Assembly: GCF_003589595.1 (NCBI RefSeq)
Contig: NW_020653713.1
Span: 5,575,405-5,639,404 of the forward strand
DNA from: Hyposmocoma kahamanoa
Lineage: Eukaryota; Arthropoda; Insecta; Lepidoptera; Cosmopterigidae
Direction of reading: 5' to 3'
Length of the DNA stretch: 64,000 bases
Shown: one piece after another, positions 54,386 to 64,000 of the stretch
How positions within the stretch are numbered: the stretch's first letter is position 1
How the letters are laid out: each line of letters starts with the position of its first letter
The notes under the pieces: generated by a model
What the model was told of the DNA's origin: nothing
The model's database searches: none
The model's input: only the letters and a program-made list of their open reading frames with translations
Program-made: the position numbers and the translations under genes

Positions 54386-54426
54386 TACATTCCTAAATAT
54401 AGATATTTTTGCATTATGAACTAAGT

Positions 54427-54676
54427 AATCTCAGTACAGATTATTAAAAAAACCAACTTCAAAAATTCGTGGAATTAAATCTATTTGCCAAGTTTTATTG
54501 AAATCGGTTACCGGAAAGTTACCACCCTTAGAGGTGGAATATTTTCTTTAAATTCAAATAGAACCACTACTGAGGACCTCTTACCAATTCACAATGCCGG
54601 AGTTATCGCGTATCATACATAAAAAAAGAACACAGTCGAATTGAAAACCTCCTCCATTTTTTGAAATCGGCCAAAA
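54427..54676 (+). repeat. RepG copy
   Basis: AATCTCAGTACAGATTATTA to CCTCCATTTTTTGAAATCGG. It shows the CCCTTAGAGGTGG and GGAGTTATCGCGTATCATAC landmarks and lacks the 70-bp AAAGAATCATG segment. Confidence 0.8.
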
Positions 54677-56216
54677 ATTGTTATATGTATGTCAATGGTA
54701 CGTCGTTCGACGTCATTCTCTTCAACATAATCTATTTATTTATTTATTTCTTTATAATACACTGGCTATAAAGGCGTTACAATAATGAATTTTGAATCAC
54801 TGAGATCTGCCTCAGGAAACAAAATTTTCATAGTTTTTTTTTGTAATGTTATTTTCATGCATTAATTTGTAAAAAAACTAATCATGATGTCCAATAATAA
54901 AATATAAAAATAATAAATTTTATCTACACACATATCATAAACCCTCTATGATGTGTTCAATAAACAGCAAATTACGGCCAGCATAAAAACAAACTGTTTT
55001 GTTAGAACTAATTTCTTATTTGTGAAAATTATAATATTGCTTATTAATAAGATCAAATTCGATTTTATTATAACATTCCAATTTCAAACATCTCTGAAAA
55101 ACAAAACAATTTGATTCGACCTCAATTCTAATATCAGTCGAGATGAAGTTTTATTCGAAATGAAATGTCAATAGCAAACAATTTTGACAAATTTCACAAG
55201 GTACTTGATATCGAACGATATGATAGTTGGGTCGACTCTAGTTTGTCTATGAATTAAAGAAAACTACGGTTATACGGTTGCCAGTCGTAACATGTGGTTC
55301 CTGAAGACATCATAAAGAGCTTATAACATGTGTATATGTAAAGCAGTCTATGTAACTGTACATAATTAGGCATTAAAGTACTCCCTAATTTCATGTGGAA
55401 GTTTATGTAGACCTTCGCAGCCGTTACAGTCACACTCTTCTGAAGTAGAACAGTTTTACATGGTCAAGCATTCAGTTCATCAGGACGGCGCGCCCGTGTG
55501 ACGAAATAAATTAAGATGACGCTTTACGAAAAATGAAATTTCAAATGTATATTTATATGGACAAAAAGTAACTTTATGCCTATATGGAACCGGGTACACG
55601 CAATAACAATTCTTATATTCATTACGTTGAAGTGTTTGGTTTCGTGTTTCTGTTACTATGCTCCTCATGCTTCGACATAAGCTCATAAGTCGACAAAGCC
55701 CTATAAACGGCACCTTTTGACGCCATTGATATCGCATGATTGGATAAGCTAACCATTTTCAAGCTATCAAATCAACAAAAAGAAGAACCAGATTACTACC
55801 TATTTTCAAACGAAGTCCGACGGTATGTAATTGGTATTGTGAGCGGCGTCGTTTAATTATCCCGGTGAGAAGTGATTCGCCGTCAAAGCCCCGGCACAAT
55901 TACAGACGCAAATTGGACCGCGACGGCCCTGCAACGCACATTGAAATAAAGATACTGGATATGACTCTGCCAAGCTATGGAGGTAATCATTGACGATAAA
56001 GATCTACTAGAATATAAAACGTAGAAGATGACATGAAAATCGGAGATGGTCATAAAAATCCTTCAAAGACGCGGTAAGTTATCAAACACTGGAAAATAAA
56101 CAACGACCTAATCCCTTCTCTCTCTCTCTCTTTTCTGCACCTCTAATTAGTAAGATTTATATACCTATTATTGTACTAACGTAATTAAAATGACCAAATA
56201 CTTATCTTTATTTATT
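54677..56216. other. Anonymous DNA
   Basis: 54728-54765 is an ATTT-rich tract. 55480-55737 minus carries an 85-codon frame I do not recognise. 55830-55950 is GC-richer (GAGCGGCGTCGTTTAATTAT, GGACCGCGACGGCCCTGCAA) and unassigned. 56121-56133 is a short CT run. Confidence 0.4.
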
Positions 56217-56478
56217 CACCTGGAGGTAAGCGACACGTCTACCCATAACACACATAATAGTTGTAGTGATACACAGAACTTTAAATACTCGTAAAGACCT
56301 GAGATACACGTCCTCTGTACTAATCACCCTAAAATATAAAGTTGACAACTCCCATCTACCTCTAATTTCACCAGCACTTGTTACTTTATAAAACGTGTGT
56401 GCGAAAAAGATACGATAGCAGTAGTTCTCTTTTTTTTATGAACGAAATCTTTCACAAGAATCAGTAGTGCTACCGAAA
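56217..56478 (-). repeat. Rep300, highly diverged copy
   Basis: Plus strand GGAGGTAAGCGACACGTCTA, AAAGTTGACAACTCCCATCT, TAATTTCACCAGCACTTGTT and CGAAATCTTTCACAAGAATC. Order is preserved but identity is low, making this one of the oldest copies. Confidence 0.7.
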
Positions 56479-56619
56479 TTAAAATTACACCATGAAAAAT
56501 ACTATACACTGTCATTAAGTAATACTACAAAAAATTTTACATTTAAGTACACTTATAACTTACGCAGCAAAAAAATAATAATCAACGATGATCTCAAGAA
56601 CTGTTAGGAACTGTGTTAA

Positions 56620-56679
56620 GGCGGCTTCCCACGGCCTGTGGCTCGTTTCGCACAACCGCGCCGTGGGAAGAAGGCCGCC
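56620..56679. repeat. GC-rich hairpin
   Basis: GGCGGCTTCCCACGGC (56620-56635) pairs with GCCGTGGGAAGAAGGCCGCC (56660-56679) with a 4-nt bulge and a 24-nt loop. The GC-rich neighbourhood continues to about 56765 (CACGGGCCGTCAGGAGCCGT). Probably the end of a hAT-type MITE. Confidence 0.75.
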
Positions 56680-56765
56680 CGGACACGCCCATTTCGGGAA
56701 CTCATTCCTGCAAATCGGCGCATTTGACGTCACGGGCCGTCAGGAGCCGTGAAAACGCACAGTTA

Positions 56766-57478
56766 AAAGATTTTTTTTGCTATAACTAAATTTACAAAAA
56801 CCTCCTTCCTCCGTTCCTCAAACAGGACAGGAAAAACACGATAAAAATTCAGGCTTCGCGATAACAGTGTTGCACTTGACGTACGTACACAACGAGTTGT
56901 TATTAATATGTCTTACAAAATTGTATACTTCAACACTTCAGCAAGAGCTTTTCACAGGTTTTATTAAAACCCTTTTTTTTCAGGGTCATGAATATTTTTA
57001 TTACATTTCAAAGGTTTGCTTTGGTGGTTTATTATTTAAATTTTTTTATGTAACACAAATTAAATGTAAACACGAGGAAAAGTTCTTTGCATTTTTAAAA
57101 TAATAAAAAAGTATCCTGAATAAAAAATTACCCACCAGGCAAATCACACACTTCCAGATATTGCCAGTTCCGTGTATCTCAATTTGGGCACGTTTAGATT
57201 CGGCCGGGTTTTTGTTAAGGGGGAGTAGGAATAGCGCTTTACTTTAAAGAAAACTTATGACCCACCATATAGGAGTTCCAATTAACAATACAGTGTTCGT
57301 TTTAGTGGTGAGGGTCTAATGCAATTGCTTAATGAGCAATTTTGTCCTGTACTAACATTTGATACGAAACAGCAGGTTTGTTTTTGTTATAGTTTCGATA
57401 ATAAATTATAAGTTACTGTATTATCATTTTAATAATATCATTGCTCTCCATCTTGCAAACTCTTCCGCATCTCATGGG
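56766..57478. other. AT-rich anonymous DNA
   Basis: The 78-codon frame at 56867-57103 is Phe/Leu/Lys-rich and unrecognised. Confidence 0.45.
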
Positions 57479-57618
57479 CTGTCAACTTATGTCTCAGGGT
57501 AATTGGCGCAGTGGCTGCTGCAGATCTTTACAATTTAAAGCTCTGGGTGGGACGCAACTGTTGTGTGTAGGCATGTCGATTACCACACGGTGTACTGCCA
57601 GTCACCAAAAAGTCAAAA
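57479..57618 (+). repeat. Rep300 3' half
   Basis: GCTGTCAACTTATGTCTCAG, GGCGCAGTGGCTGCTGCAGA, GTAGGCATGTCGATTACCAC, ending near CCAGTCACCAAAAAG. Confidence 0.75.
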
Positions 57619-57649
57619 AAATGCGTTGCGATACCACTGAAAACGTGTG

Positions 57650-57775
57650 GTGTCACTAACCCGCATTGGGGCAGTGTGATGAAGTATGGCTTGCTGCGGA
57701 GACCGATCTAATGCTTCAGAAGCAATGGCGGGTATTGGCACAACAACCCACAAAGGTTGTATTGTAAATGGGTAA
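57650..57775 (+). mobile_element. SINE-B tail fragment
   Basis: CTAACCCGCATTGGGGCAGT, then GATGAAGTATGGCTTGCTGC and GGAGACCGATC, resembling the SINE-B 3' half at 10190-10258. The tRNA head is absent. Confidence 0.55.
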
Positions 57776-57839
57776 ATAATAATGATCATATAGCCTTAGC
57801 CCTTCCCTGGAGTGAAAACCCAACCCAGAAACGAGATTT

Positions 57840-57955
57840 CCAGGTAGTGCACCTCTAATATTTGTGATTTATAGCTCTCGCTGGCACTGCAACTGCTACG
57901 GACTATCGCGTCGCATACACGACTTCTTCGTCCCGTCCCTTAGTAGAGTAAAAAT
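57840..57955 (+). repeat. Rep300 3' fragment
   Basis: GTAGTGCACCTCTAATATTT, CTCTCGCTGGCACTGCAACT and ACGACTTCTTCGTCCCGTCC. With 57479-57618 it brackets the SINE-B piece, so one Rep300 copy may have been split and duplicated here. Confidence 0.7.
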
Positions 57956-57961
57956 AATTAT

Positions 57962-58250
57962 AACTTTTTTATTAAAAAAATCGACTTCATAAGTTTTCTT
58001 ATCGTCTTTTTTATTGGCATTATATCTATTTGCCAAGTTTGATTGACAGTGGTTAGCGAAAAGTGCGCAAAACCGGACACGTCCCCTATTTTCCCACCCT
58101 TAGAGGACGAATATTCTTTTCAAATTTAAATGGGACCAATACTGAGGTACCCTTTCCAACAAAAAAGAATCATGAGTAATCGCGTAGCAAACACACAAAA
58201 CAAATACAGACGAATTGAGAACCTCCTCCTTTTTTGAAGTCGGTTAAAAA
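57962..58250 (+). repeat. RepG copy
   Basis: TTATCGTCTTTTTTATTGGC, CCACCCTTAGAGGACGAAT, CTTTCCAACAAAAAAGAATC and CCTTTTTTGAAGTCGGTTAA. Intact 3' terminus; 33-bp deletion after AAAGAATCATG. Confidence 0.8.
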
Positions 58251-59164
58251 CCTCCGACTTTCCAAAGACATTAGATTGTCTCTTAAATATATGCATCCCA
58301 AAACAGTTCTTTCTAACGAATCTATGACTCACGGTGTGTGTGCACTATGTGCAAATACAGTTACAGAATTCTGGCAATGGGTCACCTTATTTCTTATTAT
58401 TTTCCACGCTTTTACCGTCATCATTAACTATTCATCAAAATATAGACAGTAAAAATTGTTATTAAAAAAAACGTATTTGCCTTTGCAATACGTATGGAAA
58501 TGCTTTTACGTTATTCTTGAACTACTCTATACTTTTCACTACGTCATGAGAAGAAGAACCGTAACACTAACATCTCCTTAAGAAATTCAAAGTCTCTATG
58601 AAGCTCCCCATAAGAGCATGTAATTAAATATGTAGCATTATAATATCAAAACGCGCTAAAAGTGTTACGAATACAGCCTGCAAGGCCATTGGCTACCCTA
58701 AAACAAGTCCGGTAGAGTTTTATTTCATGATGTTAGCTTTACGTTAGAGTTTTTTTTTTAAACTGATGGATTGTCTCTCTTTACACTTGAAATTTAGATT
58801 CAAATTTATACCACTTTGTAATATAGCTAAAATTCCTATATATAAAAACAGAAAATTATCGAATCCGAAAATGGTTCCTGGAAATGAACCTTAAAACCAT
58901 TTACCCTTAAAATGATTGCAACCTGAATAGGACTTTAAAGGGGAATATTTTTCTAAGAAATCAACCCCGTATATGAAGTAATTTCCAAGTTCAAAAAGAG
59001 CACTATATTGATTATATGAACCTATAATATTTGTCCTAAGAAACAAATAAAGAAACGTTCATTCATTTTCATAGATTTCTCAATGATGGCAAAAAAGTCG
59101 TTAAAACCAAAGATCAACAAAGATCTGTAACAAATGCATAGAAAAATTCGTAAAGTCCATTGAC
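58251..59164. other. AT-rich anonymous DNA
   Basis: Nothing recognised. Confidence 0.5.
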
Positions 59165-59240
59165 GCGATTTGTAGCTCAGTTGGTAGAGCGGTCGCCCTG
59201 GTATAACACGGACGCAGGTTTGAGTCCTGTCACTTGCGAA
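59165..59240 (+). mobile_element. tRNA-like sequence, probably SINE head
   Basis: GTAGCTCAGTTGGTAGAGCG is a perfect tRNA D-arm/A box, and GCAGGTTTGAGTCCTGT is a T-arm with B box. The acceptor ends (CGATTTG / CACTTGC) pair poorly and the anticodon stem does not close, so I do not call a functional tRNA. Confidence 0.6.
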
Positions 59241-59401
59241 ACGAAATGATGCCACTTTCTTCGGTCCGGTTGGTTCGGTCTCCAGCGATACCTGAGACGA
59301 TCAACCGGTCTTCGTTCCGTAGGTCGACTCAGATAGGCTGTCTTTACGTTGCGATGCTCTCCCATCCTTTGTAAATGGCCGAACCAGCAAAGTCTGTGCA
59401 T
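59241..59401 (-). pseudogene. RTE-type LINE C-terminal relic
   Basis: The minus strand encodes RLCWFGHLQRMGEHRNVKTA, then SRPTERRPVDRLRYRWRP and RRKWHHFVSQ, the order of motifs at the C-terminus of a LINE ORF2 (WFGH..RM, RR..GRPR-RW, W..). It continues antisense into the tRNA-like sequence. Confidence 0.75.
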
Positions 59402-59850
59402 AGGAAGTGAAACTATTTATCCGGATTGAAATCGCGTATATTTGTTTTTTCAAACAAACCGACGTTTCGGGACCGTTACAGGTCCCATGGTCACGGTTAA
59501 CTGACCAGTGGACCTGTAAAGGGCCCGAAACGTCGGTTTATTTGAAAAAAGCAAATCGACACATCCGTAGAACAAACGTCTATGTGCAAGGCTACTTATT
59601 CTCAGGACATAGTACATTTCGTTCGTTCTTCTTCGCTGTGAATGTCAGATCGACTATTGTTCAATTTTATAATTTCCGAAACGAAACAAGATATATAAAT
59701 TCTCAAAACACCTTTACGTAGGCCTTAGTTTGATTAATGAAATTATTCTGTAACGTACTTATTCTCTTTTCGCTATATAATCACATCGGACTCTGTTCTC
59801 CGGATGAGTCAAAATATACGCGATTTATATCCGGAAAAAAGAATAGTTTC
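59401..59850. mobile_element. RepP foldback element, fullest copy
   Basis: Ends are inverted: GAAGTGAAACTATTTATCCG, ATTGAAATCGCGTAT on the left; ATACGCGATTTATATCCGG then GAATAGTTTCCTTTCC on the right. Inside, a 45-bp inverted repeat (59441-59485 with 59510-59555) carries the ACCGACGTTTCGGGACC / GGGCCCGAAACGTCGGT motif. Such 'cgaaacgtcgg' palindromes occur in Penelope-like pseudo-LTRs. A foldback DNA element is the alternative. Confidence 0.65.
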
Positions 59851-60019
59851 CTTTCCTATGTGTAACAATCGCGAAAATCAAATAGCTCGAAAAGTCTGTG
59901 CACTATGGTTTCGCCGATGATATTTGGCTGGGTGACGAGCTCTTCTATTTCAATGTTAGTAACTAGTATTTAACTCACCAACTACCATTATCCCGTTGGA
60001 CTGGCCATTATATTTTCTT
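59851..60019. other. Anonymous DNA
   Basis: TATGTGTAACAATCGCGAAAA at 59854 is shared with 22796, just beyond the RepP end, so the element may extend slightly further. Confidence 0.45.
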
Positions 60020-60140
60020 GGTTTTTTATTTCCTGTCAGGTCGAAGGTATTTTTCTTTGTATTCTTTGTATTACAACAAACTAGTGAAGTGATCATGGTT
60101 GTATAATATCATAATATTCATTAGAATCAATATTAAAATA
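60020..60140 (+). mobile_element. SINE-C body fragment
   Basis: GTCAGGTCGAAGGTATTTTT, TTTGTATTACAACAAACTAG, TGAAGTGATCATGG and ATAATATTCATTAGAATC follow the SINE-C body. The head is missing. Confidence 0.6.
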
Positions 60141-60781
60141 AAGAGCATTGGTAACGACATTAACTATAAACTGTTCATATATCTTATAGAAATCAAATAG
60201 AAATAGAAATAATTTATTCCTTTAAAAAACAACGTAGTACACATACACTTTAAAATAAGAAAAAACATAAAGATTTAGATCAAGGACTAAATTACAAATA
60301 ATAGAAAAGTACAAAGCATTTGTATGCTGAGCTGTTAAGGACACCGTGACCCACTTAGCTTGTTATCTTCTCACTTAAAGTGCTACAACGCTGATTTTGG
60401 CATTTCCGGTATCCTCGTAATGTATTCCGTGCGTACGCCTGTATAGAATAAAGAACAAAATGCTTCAACATCGAAAAGAAGATCATTTTTACAGCGAAGT
60501 CCATAATGCAGATTGACACGGCCTCACACCTTTTCCGCGAAAGTTTCACATAATTAAGATTGATAGGAACAGCCGAGATGATTCGACAAAAAATTCGTGA
60601 ATAGAGCCCTGTGACCCTTTTTGCATGATATGATGGAAAAATGTTCTTTAAGAAATAGTGTTGGGAGATATTTCATAGCAGATTTCATTTGAAACACATT
60701 TTTATGACAAAAATTCTTATTTCTTATTTGGTACCTTTGATAGTTAGACCTGAAATAAATTGTCTTCATACTAACGAAGTT
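60141..60781. other. Anonymous DNA
   Basis: 60190-60225 has AAATAG units and AATAATTTATTCC, possibly a minus-strand LINE tail. The rest is unrecognised. Confidence 0.45.
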
Positions 60782-61035
60782 TAGTAGTAGTAGAGCTTTA
60801 TGTGAAGTGGTTCGTCCAGGGAAGTACTGCTTTGTCTATTTCTGTCGCCAAGCAGTAACGTGAGTAGAGTTTTGTTTTGAAGGGTAAAAGCGCTAGTGAA
60901 ATTACAAGCACGAAGGATTTGTTAACATTATATCTCAGTGATTTAAAGCTCTCAGTGGTACTGCAACTGTTAGGAACACGCGTGTCGCTTATCAGCAGGT
61001 GCACGACTTGGTCGTTCCGTCACTTATTATCATAA
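60782..61035 (+). repeat. Rep300 copy
   Basis: TAGTAGTAGTAGAGCTTTAT, GGTTCGTCCAGGGAAGTACT and GCACGACTTGGTCGTTCCGT. About 45 bp around the left hairpin arm is missing. Confidence 0.8.
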
Positions 61036-61129
61036 AAAGTATAATCCGAAGTAGTAGTATCCGAAGTTTTTGCAAAAGGCTTCACGGGGTTAAATCAATT
61101 ACCAATATAATATCTTCTCTCGGTATATT

Positions 61130-61460
61130 GATATTGCATGTTTATAGATTTTCAAACTTTCGTGGTTATTCATTAAACGAATGTCACAGATTATTTTTCA
61201 TTACATTTCGGCTCCGTAGTTACGGGTTGACTGGCCAGCGGAAGACGGCTTTAAGAGCAGCCATATCTATCTGCCCTCTTAATTCCCTTAGTATTTGCAA
61301 ACAGCCCATAGAAGTTGGTTATCATTATAGATTTTAAGGCTTTCGTGTTTATTCACTAAATGATTATCACTGTTTACAGATTTCTTACCACGATATAATT
61401 TTTTTTACCGATATTTCGGAACGGCTACACGCTCCGTGGTCACAGGTTAGTCAACTCGTT
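61130..61460 (+). repeat. Repeat A, two tandem copies
   Basis: TATAGATTTTCAAACTTTCG (about 61142) and TATAGATTTTAAGGCTTTCG (about 61325) start successive units of ~185 bp, each with GGTTATTCA, CATTTCGG/ATATTTCGG, and CGGGTTGACTGGCCAGCGGA in the first. Same family as 22118-22325. Confidence 0.65.
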
Positions 61461-61964
61461 TGTTATTATTTTCGACCAGGTAGAGTGCCCGACTCTGTGC
61501 CAGTTAGAAAATCGTATATAATAATACCTAACTTTTTCTAAAGTTGGTACTTTCTTATAAAGATAAAACTTATTTCCATTCATTAGCTACTATTTGAAAA
61601 CCTCTATCAAAAAACTCGAATGTTAATAAACCGATTAAGTTCAGTAACTTTTTAAATAAAACAAGGCTTTGTTGAAAATGTACTCGAAATGCGAAGTTTG
61701 AAAAAGAACAAAACGGGGGTCACGGAATTGTCCCGGAATTGTCCCGCATCCCGCTGTCCCACCGTGTCCCGGACAATGCATATTGCGGGGAGACAATTCC
61801 GCTCCGCTGCCCAGAAGTAGAATTTGCCTGCTCGCTGACTCTACATAGCTAAGGAACGAAGTTTCAATAAGTCAACTTGATCATTTAAAATATTTTCAAT
61901 TACTAGTCGTTAGTTTGGATAACAAAAAATGCGCGATTTTGTTTCGGAGAAATGCCGCTAATAT
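61461..61964. other. Anonymous DNA with a GC-rich patch
   Basis: 61715-61815 is GC-rich with the repeated phrase GGAATTGTCCCG and an inverted partner (GGGGAGACAATTCCGC). Unassigned. Confidence 0.4.
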
Positions 61965-62265
61965 TAAAAGTCTTTGTTTTGCAGAAGCGTGTTATTAGGA
62001 CATTTTACAAATTGGACAAGAGACAGTGTATCAGAGCGATCATGTGTAAAAAAAATCACAATTCTTACATCACTGTATATTTATGAAAAGCAATTTATAT
62101 TATGAACGATACTAAAATAAAAATGATAAACATAATAATAGAACTTAGAAAAATAAACTATATGTTCTTAATAAGTTCTTCACAAAATCACAATCCCAAT
62201 TAAGGGGAAAAGTGTATACTTGTACAATAAAAATCCTGTTTATAAACTAAAATATTATATCAATA
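61965..62265 (+). pseudogene. LINE ORF2 relic, same group as 44217-44804
   Basis: LKVFVLQKRVIRTFYKLDKR then QCIRAIMCKKNHNSYITVYL, a stop, and later a degraded QLRGKVYTCTIKI corresponding to NSFMGNCIRFYNKI. FVLQKRVIR is shared exactly with the better copy. Multiple frame breaks. Confidence 0.7.
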
Positions 62266-62272
62266 TGACAAC

Positions 62273-62549
62273 TTAGTAGCAGTAGAGCTCCTTGTAAAAG
62301 GTTCGTCCGGGAAACTACTGCCACCTTACCTATTTCTACCGCCAAGGAGTAATGTCAGCATTACTGTGTTCCGGTTTTGAATGGTAAGTGTGCTGGTAAA
62401 ATTACAGGCACATGGGACTTGTTAACTTATGTCTCAGGGTGAAGGGCGCAGTGGCAGTGACCCTCAGATCTTTAAGCTCTGAGTGACACTGCAACTGTTA
62501 TGGGCAGGCGTGTAGCTTACCATCAGATGCACTACTTGTTCGGCCCGTC
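62273..62549 (+). repeat. Rep300 copy abutting RepX
   Basis: TTAGTAGCAGTAGAGCTCCT to GCACTACTTGTTCGGCCCGT. It keeps CAGCATTACTG and GTCAACTTA-type landmarks. The hairpin loop is shortened (CAGATCTTTAAGCTCTGAG). The A-rich junction AATAATAAAAAAAAA leads into RepX. Confidence 0.88.
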
Positions 62550-62795
62550 AATAATAAAAAAAAATATCCGATGATATAAAGAGATTTTGAATGTAAGTCC
62601 ACCACAAATTGTGTCAATCCAGAAGACCTCGAATGACACCCAATTTTAGTTAAATTGTCCCAAAAACATAGTTGTTTTCTTTAAAGATTGAGTAGCTACG
62701 TTAAAGTTGAATGAGTTTTACGATATTGTTTCAAAAATTAGATTATTACTACCAATAGACAATACTGAGAAAATAGATGAACCTGTATGAGTAAC
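62550..62795 (+). repeat. RepX copy 2, directly 3' of Rep300
   Basis: TATCCGATGATATAAAGAGA, TGTAAGTCCACCACAAATTG, CAATAGACAATACTGAG and ATGAACCTGTATGAGTAAC. Same orientation relative to Rep300 as copy 1 at 51057-51310. Confidence 0.85.
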
Positions 62796-63114
62796 ATATA
62801 TTTATATCTTGCTATGATTTATTATGTGCATGACAATTATTTAAAGATGACTTACGACTTGTGTTCCACAGTCTGTAAATGCTTGTTGACCCGGTGTACG
62901 GTGAAAAAGAAAATTCCATGTCCTATGTACGGAATATCCACTTTTACAAATTTGATATTTTGATCATATTTGCCGAATGAAAGGAACATTTATTTTGTAA
63001 TATTTTATAATACACAAATCTCAGATTGCATGCCAATAGTGATACATAAATTGCGCAAGGAAATGTAAAATTAATCCAAGTCGCGTATATTGTGTCATAG
63101 TTTTTCAAACAAAA
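62796..63114. other. AT-rich anonymous DNA
   Basis: Nothing recognised. Confidence 0.5.
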
Positions 63115-63215
63115 CAAAATTTCGTTATGCCGTGACTATAAGAATTGTAAAGGGCACGAAATTATTTGAAAAAACAAATACACGCGTTTCAGATTCGAAA
63201 AAAGTTACTTTAGCA
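63115..63215 (+). repeat. RepP half-element
   Basis: CAAAATTTCGTTATGCCGTG, GAATTGTAAAGGGCACGAAA, TATTTGAAAAAACAAATACA and CGTTTCAGATTCGAAAAAAG, a diverged right half of 59401-59850. Confidence 0.6.
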
Positions 63216-63229
63216 ATATGTTGCAATCC

Positions 63230-63464
63230 CTTCCGCCAGGCAATAATGTGAGCCGTAATCTGTGTTCCGGTTTTAAAGTCTGCTGAAGTTACAGGAACGC
63301 GGGACTTGTCAACTTATGTTTCGGGGAGACGGGCGCAGTGGCAGTGCCCCTCAGATCTGTACGATGTAAAGCTTTGAATGGCACTACGACAGCTATGGAC
63401 AGGCGTGTATGTTACCACCAGGGGTTCGACTTGTTCATTCTGTCATTTAGAATAAAAAAAAACT
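63230..63464 (+). repeat. Rep300 copy, head-truncated
   Basis: CCGCCAGGCAATAATGTGAG to CGACTTGTTCATTCTGTCAT with an A-run. It keeps GGGCGCAGTGGCAGTGCCCC and the opposing arm GAATGGCACTACGACAG. Confidence 0.85.
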
Positions 63465-63479
63465 CAACCAGGGCATTAT

Positions 63480-63720
63480 TTGATTTTTGGTTCGGGCACA
63501 GACCACATAAATACGGGTTCGAGACTTAATCACATATAAAACTTATTTTAATTACCTTGACGTTTTGGACGTATTGCAACGTCTATGGTCTCGAAGGTAC
63601 TGAAGAAGAAGAAAACAAAAACTGGCATGGCTAGAAGATATTGACACCCGCCTCTTCTGTCCATTCGAGACCATGGACCTTGCAATACGTCCGAAACGTT
63701 GAGGTAATTCAATAATACAT
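63480..63720. repeat. RepP-like hairpin
   Basis: 45-bp inverted arms at 63551-63595 (ATTACCTTGACGTTTTGGAC...) and 63664-63708 (...GTCCGAAACGTTGAGGTAAT) with about five mismatches around a 68-bp loop. The left part is shared with 46925-47040. Confidence 0.8.
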
Positions 63721-63847
63721 GACTCAGTGAGCCCGGAGTTATTAACAATAAAGACAAATTGAAAAAAAAAACATTTTTTTTTGTTTTTGTATTTTAGACG
63801 AAGGAGTTGTAAAATGGTCCGTTTTTTGTGTGTCTGACATACTTTCT

Positions 63848-63917
63848 TACACTCGTATCTTAAAAAAAACATACAGACGAATTGAGAACCTCCTCCTTTT
63901 TTGAACTTGGCTAAAGA
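63848..63917 (+). repeat. RepG 3' end fragment
   Basis: CTTACACTCG then ACATACAGACGAATTGAGAA and CCTCCTCCTTTTTTGAACTT, the terminal ~60 bp of RepG. The remaining bases to the window end are AT-rich and empty. Confidence 0.7.
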
Positions 63918-64000
63918 GTGATTATTCTGGAGATGGTAAAACTTTCTATTTATTTTATCAAAGGGGTTTATTAGGATGTATTACTTTAATAATAGAGACT

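Noticed and set aside
59165..59240. Functional tRNA gene
   Set aside because: A and B boxes are good but the acceptor and anticodon stems do not pair, and it lies antisense to the end of a LINE relic. A SINE head or tRNA pseudogene is more likely.
1..64000. Bacterial defence, biosynthetic or phage-type system
   Set aside because: No operon-like gene order, ribosome binding sites or prokaryotic genes anywhere; the sequence is eukaryotic repeat-rich DNA.

Overview
This window looks like non-coding DNA from an insect, most probably a moth or butterfly (Lepidoptera). It is AT-rich. I find no convincing host exon, no operon and no bacterial-type gene. No intact host gene is supported: the longest open frames are 60-159 codons and either lie in repeats or resemble nothing I know. 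What fills the window is layered transposable-element debris. The lepidopteran assignment rests on my recognition of the element families (RTE, Jockey and other LINE C-termini, a mariner, tRNA-derived SINEs, an abundant 300-bp repeat). No database search was possible.

Dispersed families are named here for convenience. Rep300 is a ~300-bp repeat running from TAGTAGCAGTAGAGC to an A-rich tail, with more than 25 full or partial copies on both strands. RepG is a repeat ending GAAGTCGGTTAAAA (eight copies), resembling a lepidopteran LINE tail. SINE-A is a tRNA-derived SINE with A box TGGCCGAACGG and B box GGTTCGATTCC (six copies). SINE-B and SINE-C are two further tRNA-like SINE families. RepP comprises Penelope-like or foldback pieces with palindromic 'cgaaacg' hairpins. 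RepX and RepD are two unclassified families with two copies each.

Region by region: 1-9 kb holds SINE-A, a LINE relic, a 606-bp PIF/Harbinger-like element, a Rep300 copy carrying a nested 175-bp element, and RepG. 9-13 kb holds a SINE-B abutting a LINE 3' end and a Penelope-like fragment. 13-22 kb is dense in Rep300 and includes a 69-bp near-perfect palindrome, the second PIF-like copy, a 432-bp element with 187-bp inverted arms, and a CpG-rich island. 22-28 kb holds a dead mariner inserted inside another repeat, RTE relics and a 286-bp element with an 8-bp target duplication. 28-38 kb holds LINE relics and an inverted pair of SINE-C. 38-46 kb holds SINE-A copies and the best-preserved LINE coding piece (44217-44804). 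46-54 kb holds RepD with a nested 104-bp element, a Jockey relic, RepX inside Rep300, and the empty-site counterpart of the mariner host. 54-64 kb holds more RepG, Rep300, RepP and a tRNA-like sequence next to an RTE relic.

The most informative signals are nested insertions whose target-site duplications can be verified inside the window, because a second copy of the host repeat shows the empty site. These are the mariner (TA), the 175-bp element (TAA), the 228/286-bp elements (8 bp) and the 104-bp element (TA). I found no evidence for a new cellular system. The nearest things to undescribed biology are RepX, the conserved hairpins of Rep300, and the long-inverted-arm elements.
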